Source: a virus. From it: a stretch of DNA of 29,302 nt. The notes beneath the pieces were generated by a model. It saw only the letters and a list, made by a program, of their open reading frames with translations, did no database searches and was not told the origin of the DNA. Location of the stretch: IMG/VR virus record IMGVR_UViG_3300034073_004656, positions 1 to 29,302 of that record. The stretch is one strand, 5' to 3'. Positions 27,601 to 29,302 of this stretch are shown here, piece after piece. The position numbers were made by a program, and so were the translations under genes. Position 1 is the first letter of the stretch; every line of letters starts with the position of its first letter.

Positions 27601-28691
27601 GTACTGTGGGCACCAATCATTATGTTAGAGCTGCAGGTAGTGAAACTGTATCAACTCTCGAATTTAGACTAAGAGTAGTAGTTGGTGCATCTACATACAC
27701 TACGCCATATCATAGTGTCTTTGTTGCGGGTTCATCAACAAAAAGTCCAAGTGATCCAAATTTGAGAAGAGCAGTCGAAAACCAAGCTGCTCTGACTGCA
27801 AAGGTATTTTCATTGTCTGTTCCTATGACTTCAGGTAATATCGCAACCGTTTATCTTGATAAAGTTGGAACGATAGAAATTAATAATTATGAAAATTATG
27901 AAATTCCTTACACACCAACCGGAAATGTTGATTCAACACTTGATGCTGCTGCATCTTACACGGGTGGAGCAACATCAACGATTATAAATGGTGGAGGATT
28001 TTTAGCAAAAACCGGTGTAAGCAACTGGTTTAGAGTCCGATCTAAACCCACAACAGGACAGACTGTTGATGTTATTGGTGGTTTAGGAATTGGTGGTGAA
28101 AACGTCACGGGTAACATTGGTGAAGACGGTATATTTCTTAAATTTTATGAAAAAACAGCAGGTGCAAACCAATGGATTATGCATAATTCGGGTTCATCTA
28201 ACTGGCTGTTTGGTAATTCAGATTTATTATTTTTTAGTACGGGGACAAAGCCTTCTACTTCATCCCCACAAGCAGCAATAGATACTGGTGGTAATTTTAG
28301 AATTTCAGGAAACACTGCATATAAAAATACAGGAACAACGTGGTCTAACCCTTCTGATGAAAGAATTAAATCAAATATAATTGAAATAACAGGATCATTA
28401 GATAAAATTAATGAACTTCACCCAATTGAATTTACTTGGAAAGAAGATTATGCTCATTCACATTCTTTGGATATTAATGAAAAACAATATGGATTTACCG
28501 CACAAAATATGGAACAGGTTTTTCCAAATGAAGTGATAACAACAAGTTATAAAATTGACGATACTGATGTTGGTATGAAAACAATTAGTTATCATACTTT
28601 AAATGTATATTTGGTAAAAGCAGTCCAAGAATTATCAAATGAAATTAACAACCTTAAAGATGAAATAAATACATTAAAAAATAAAACTTAA
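18678..28691 (+). CDS. Giant tail fibre/adhesin with C-terminal S74 intramolecular chaperone (3337 aa)
   Basis: This is the largest gene in the window, probably a trimeric receptor-binding fibre. Residues 1 to about 190 (ITEFQETFTGGKNGFLIEGS, then ISVHVYDDTPIGLG) look like a virion-attachment domain. A beta-rich region follows to about 905, then four Ig-like repeats (from 906, 1020, 1127 and 1237). Ten modules of four types span about 1355-2468, and a short collagen-like GDKGDPGDTGPSG follows at 2470-2482. Residues about 2484-2573 form a Ser/Thr/Tyr-rich domain (LRTTSGMVHYQ). A shaft with GGWSI and GGYTI motifs (about 2755-2890) precedes the C-terminus. The S74 peptidase/chaperone domain begins SDERIK, with catalytic Ser3226 and Lys3231, and ends in a coiled coil (about 3316-3337). 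By analogy with endosialidase fibres, about 112 residues are released after trimer folding. Confidence 0.9.
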   Translation: MPIIKSFAPKLNLTNYQTFLVDDDPNSTYFRITEFQETFTGGKNGFLIEGSSFLKPTTEIKIELLDVAGNPIYFEPGDGIPEYYEGLSKLISVHVYDDTPIGLGKITILGELSQYIDNTGIIRDVPSEWKGVYNVKWERVFQVNKNLSNETIVRFVKRPVIQIDEIVKPIFTKDIPQITQTGTASGVGENPGEGTSLTGYRAGTLYRIAITDTSNFTSSIDENVISFPSLGYSATVKEVLNNKEVLVDTPYTVNSIVTNFQNQSYTSTYEYPAGAITEESALTGSFAKVNISNLKTFVGDVARVKVYRKSRNEVGDFQLVQDSRLESVELLRDITITSDTELNYGVLQPSTFQDYWITSSNHPTEFDDTYLFASLKSDYDTGTGGTFTLLTSQSFNISDNVEYNLSFKTRLSGSVSPTKTISAFLTGSYSSSVNGNPVLVQYRQNFISRSVDNTYLQRKNISENIISNFSGSARLGFEFVGDDWYVANISLKNAQETSFSPDEFTLIQEVPRKLPKETFDFRFEFYDINNNFIPVEVTATKEFTGGNTSDTSTLTKFLNFESDRTAFRFTTGSLGNPEFQQIAFKVSSNLLTGSVTYTSQAFDFTGSLLTSESYDGGQYPGFLTNASTAGATLTIANFTGSRNDVIVGSIVYTASREDFQEFETVYRFEDGENAPNLFATSNANQFIYEPTTISPKPSGQEIRIQVKRKNLASLITPITANSSSDAPLTVVDDVNGIKTFSISATQFSQSLFVGQNGPYQDVTYSFTASDEFNNPFSDEITISPVINFDGISVVLSNENTSFRANSLGTVTSTEFDEGDGFVTVNIGNESISHNNGLSQRNTFDITSVTPTANITPNSFTPSTNSYGISAMSVDSGSIDINISYKAGDNFTTQSFVKKVNYTKNRIAAPVISIQTTNKNQTVSAYSTGVQTGTFSNAFVTVNETYLGNTNSKTITSLTAVRQDTLANLTTNPSTGEITLSGQTLATGVDSTTVLVTATVTDTEGSSRTVIDNISLSKAKNAPPNVEIAVRPSSQTIEANSRGSGSAVPQSLTITATEGGVDKFVSLGTPSFTNGLAGSASTNTITFTNTASDMTSDTGTVSIPVNYTDSEGTSGQKITIATVSRVRRAQPSVTVTATPQAQSVNSKSTGEVISTPQDVVIKAYQGNTELTYDVTLSSNSTYNVTGQTLGSRINNTISISSAQVTSDTVTGTVTVGYKDEEGTIGSRTIEYTVSKSKAAVPTILITATPQAQSVLADQFGVQTGTLSNVTVDAIEGSTSQFDSMSITSTSGFSTAPTVSSNTLVMTSAVMNSDEGSVTLTVNYTDSEGTSSSGSITIRTTKVSVGLDGSNGGDGNDAKVVSLTANRYVIPYDGDGNESGSNSITLTATEQNHEGTVYYEFLQGVTQKQNTTANTYAVDEAEEPAPGTSDLWTVKTREGSSGGTVIAFDTIDLFGVKDGTNARSIRLSSDYQSFVEAKDGTITPSTITFTASRQNISTATTFTPTPSVTLGGSGDVRTLSSTNFGSNTSVTINASSEGFEDEITIVRLVEGSDAVNVISTNQSHTAPSDFDGTNTDLTNSGTTIKVFEGTTELSYDGVGTSAGKWTVATTVSPAGKITVGSITDNGDNITVGDHSNMANDTDVVLVIYEITGQKLNGDSFSINSNQTITKSKAGKNAITAFLTNEAHVLPTTNTGETNYAGSGTSIIVYKGATQLEGILTQTPTTNQFSASAEVTLGEITIGNATTSSNEIIFATHSLMNTDLAIIKYTINIENEIFLEKFQTLTKVREGSDSKVVTLSANRYTIPYDGDGNEDGELTIVLTATQQNHVGTVYYEFRRSTDGGSTFTQVQNTTTNTYTIPDASEPGPGENHVYQVRTREGSDTGTVVTFDNIDVFGIKEGSDAFTVFLTNDSHTFPGNNDGSVNSGDLAAGATQIRVFRGTTQYTFDDGGTPADNTYTIGTVSQSGITVSASTVLNQRQFTPTAVSATKGSVAYEIIDNETSTTFNKIYTFGVSVKGDTGEDSQTITLSADAQAFRVAQNGSITPDSIKLSVNKQNLTDTTNWTTSPSVTLYTAPTGGSTTTTGDTVYLRKGDFGSNTSVLVTATAGTFSDSTTIVRLEEGSDAINVINTNQAHTLPAASDGTVSSYDNSGTTIKVFEGDTELAYDGVGTSNGTWTVSISQNPTSTITVGSITDNGNNITIGNHSNMAIGTSSVLITYSISGKRQNGTSFSIDTTQTITKSIAGTDGVNGSNGTDAKTVALSASPQYTVLYDGDGTKTAVAITLTATPQNFTNPYYQFTQDGTERQAYSTTATYLIPDAQEPAANTSDLWQVNVKEGNVGSVVAFDNTDIFGVKAGTNAITAFLTNEAHTLPTTNAGVVTYTGSGTSVVVLKGATELNGITSGTPTLGQFTVTTAVTTGTITVGAKSSPGNPMVFGDHTNMTTDLAIIEYTINVENLVTLKKYQTLAKSIEGDKGDPGDTGPSGLRTTSGMVHYQLVSTSAPSSPTATSFNFSTGGFTGLTANWGTGAPTYASGNTNKYWYATYTVVESSAGSGVGTPTFGTVTQAIGFSGLVSFTAAENITDGTNTLSFGVSGATLINGDNISTGRIISTNYVTGSGNGFTNTGTEFNLDEGLIASKNFTIKPNGDAVFNGSGTFSGTVNASGGSFTNTVSIGSGATSGTLTVGTDTNKITIIGTNSEDTTKIYSGTGTYGNSNTGFYLGADGLFSLGNKLTFDASSNLTISGNITATTLTATTSGNIGGWSINNGYLEKDGVRLNAGSNNGYLGIGLTSYNSGSGIWIGETSSALYQMSIKNTTTNKYILWDGSNLQINAGNFSLNSDGDITASNVQFNDGTFSGTVYATDGIFSGSITATGGTIGGYTIGDNILTSTTGKIEIGKNEIQIYDNNNLLKFDVNTETSLPNPNLNDSGTTSGNSSNALSIQRTTNGVTSTTATSNMGIFTAGVTSTYIVSYSFPGGTVGTNHYVRAAGSETVSTLEFRLRVVVGASTYTTPYHSVFVAGSSTKSPSDPNLRRAVENQAALTAKVFSLSVPMTSGNIATVYLDKVGTIEINNYENYEIPYTPTGNVDSTLDAAASYTGGATSTIINGGGFLAKTGVSNWFRVRSKPTTGQTVDVIGGLGIGGENVTGNIGEDGIFLKFYEKTAGANQWIMHNSGSSNWLFGNSDLLFFSTGTKPSTSSPQAAIDTGGNFRISGNTAYKNTGTTWSNPSDERIKSNIIEITGSLDKINELHPIEFTWKEDYAHSHSLDINEKQYGFTAQNMEQVFPNEVITTSYKIDDTDVGMKTISYHTLNVYLVKAVQELSNEINNLKDEINTLKNKT
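21393..22690 (+). repeat. Four Ig-like tandem repeats in the giant fibre
   Basis: Repeats start at 21393, 21735, 22056 and 22386, with periods of 103-114 residues. Each opens with a Pro-x-x-x-Ile/Val-x-x strand followed by a Gln-Ser/Thr-Val/Ile turn. The third and fourth share TATPQAQSV exactly. Most end in a DTEG, DSEG or DEEG turn before the last strand. Confidence 0.8.
22740..26083 (+). repeat. Ten shuffled repeat modules (A, B, C, D) in the giant fibre
   Basis: Module starts are A 22740, B 23052, C 23328, D 23697, A 24045, D-like 24375, B 24735, C 25038, A 25434 and D 25743. A contains PYDGDGN or LYDGDG; B contains ITP(S/D)(T/S)I; C contains NV(I)(S/N)TNQ(S/A)HT and SGTTIKVFEG; D contains AITAFLTNEAH. 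Short Gly/Asp-rich joints such as GLDGSNGGDGND and GTDGVNGSNGTD separate some modules. Confidence 0.8.
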
Positions 28692-28714
28692 TATATTTAA
28701 AATTAATAAAGGTT

Positions 28715-29302
28715 ATGAATAATTTTATTTTACTCTCTCATTGGAACGGAAGATTTGGAAATAGAATGCATCAATATGCTTATGGTGCTACTTATTCTAA
28801 ATTAAATGATGTTGATTTTATATTAACATCTGATTGGGAAGGAACGTTTTTATTTAAACATCAATTTCACCGAGTTTGTGATAATGATGAAGTTCGTTTA
28901 TACCGAAATCAAAGTGATAATCAATTTCATACTCTTGATATGCAAGAGATGATTTTAAAGAAAAATTATCCCGATATAAAATTTATTAATCCCGAAAACC
29001 CCGAAACAAATTACAAAAAAGTTGATAATCCTGTTTGGTTTGATTCAGTTTGTGCATATAACAAATCTATTTTTGAAAAAATGTCAAAAGATTATTTATT
29101 GAGAGTTTTTAAATTTTCAGATTTGGTAAAAGAAACTGATGCTTATAAATATTGGTCTGAAAGACAAGGTACATATGATATTGCTCATTTAAGAAGAGAC
29201 GATATTTCAAATCCACAATATAACCAACAAAACGTTCAGGGATATTCCGTAGTTTCTCAACAATCATATTTTAATGCATTTAAAAAATATGGATATGACC
29301 CG
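28715..29302 (+). CDS. Fucosyltransferase-like glycosyltransferase, N-terminal part
   Basis: The frame is open from ATG to the window edge (196 codons, no stop), so the C-terminus is missing. WNGRFGNRMHQYAYG near the N-terminus resembles the G-G-L-G-N-Q-M-F-Q-Y-A motif of GT11 and related fucosyltransferases. The later HLRRDD resembles their H-x-R-R-x-D donor-binding motif. The acceptor is unknown. Its position 23 nt after the giant fibre gene suggests decoration of the fibre or of host surface glycans, which is inference. AAAGG lies only 2 nt before the ATG and is a weak ribosome site. TATTTAAA, a two-mismatch form of the recurrent upstream element, lies 13 nt before the start. Confidence 0.65.
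   Translation, partial: MNNFILLSHWNGRFGNRMHQYAYGATYSKLNDVDFILTSDWEGTFLFKHQFHRVCDNDEVRLYRNQSDNQFHTLDMQEMILKKNYPDIKFINPENPETNYKKVDNPVWFDSVCAYNKSIFEKMSKDYLLRVFKFSDLVKETDAYKYWSERQGTYDIAHLRRDDISNPQYNQQNVQGYSVVSQQSYFNAFKKYGYDP

Overview
The window looks like part of a lytic tailed-phage genome with large, low-GC (roughly 30-35%, judged by eye), densely packed virion genes. The host cannot be read from the sequence. Three things point to a T4-like or myovirus-like marine or aquatic phage: a T4 gp61-type primase, a fused gp47/gp46-type (Mre11/Rad50) recombination nuclease, and virion proteins of a style I associate with uncultured marine caudoviruses. Cys-containing CTDP...DGSC motifs and Pro-Thr linkers, also common in marine Bacteroidetes proteins, fit an aquatic host but do not prove a Bacteroidetes one. 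One good sigma70-type promoter (TTGACT-N17-TATATT) precedes the primase. Some genes have Shine-Dalgarno sites and others have only A-rich leaders.

Layout. (i) 1-12302, + strand: virion block. It holds the end of one Pro-Thr-linker protein and a paralogous 658-aa protein. A 2173-aa structural protein follows, with five beta repeats at its N-terminus and a P2 gpI-like segment in the middle. Next come a 207-aa protein with a tail-fibre-like N-terminus, two related proteins (412 and 383 aa) separated by a rho-independent terminator, and a 60-aa protein with a strong RBS. (ii) 12303-17952, + strand: a compact cluster of a PAPS-type sulfotransferase, a SegE-like GIY-YIG protein, a sigma70-type promoter, DNA primase, a 2OG-Fe(II) oxygenase and the 1051-aa Mre11-Rad50 fusion. 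(iii) 18027-18595, - strand: a DUF2452-like protein and a small ribbon-helix-helix-like protein joined by an ATGA overlap. (iv) 18678-28691, + strand: a giant 3337-aa fibre made of Ig-like repeats, shuffled A/B/C/D modules, a beta-rich shaft and a C-terminal S74 auto-cleaving chaperone. (v) 28715-end: a fucosyltransferase-like glycosyltransferase, cut by the window edge.

How the parts fit. The virion and fibre genes build the tail and adsorption apparatus. The primase and the nuclease/ATPase serve replication and recombination. The sulfotransferase, oxygenase and glycosyltransferase are modifying enzymes whose targets are unknown; virion, phage DNA or host surface are all possible. A short element, TATTTATA or a one- or two-mismatch version, lies 4-27 nt upstream of seven virion/late-type genes and of the divergent minus-strand pair, always in the sense of the gene. 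It is a candidate phage-specific late signal. The 82-bp divergent intergenic region also has a perfect 12-bp inverted repeat. No tRNA, rRNA, CRISPR array, integrase or insertion sequence was seen, and there is no gene-free stretch longer than about 100 bases.
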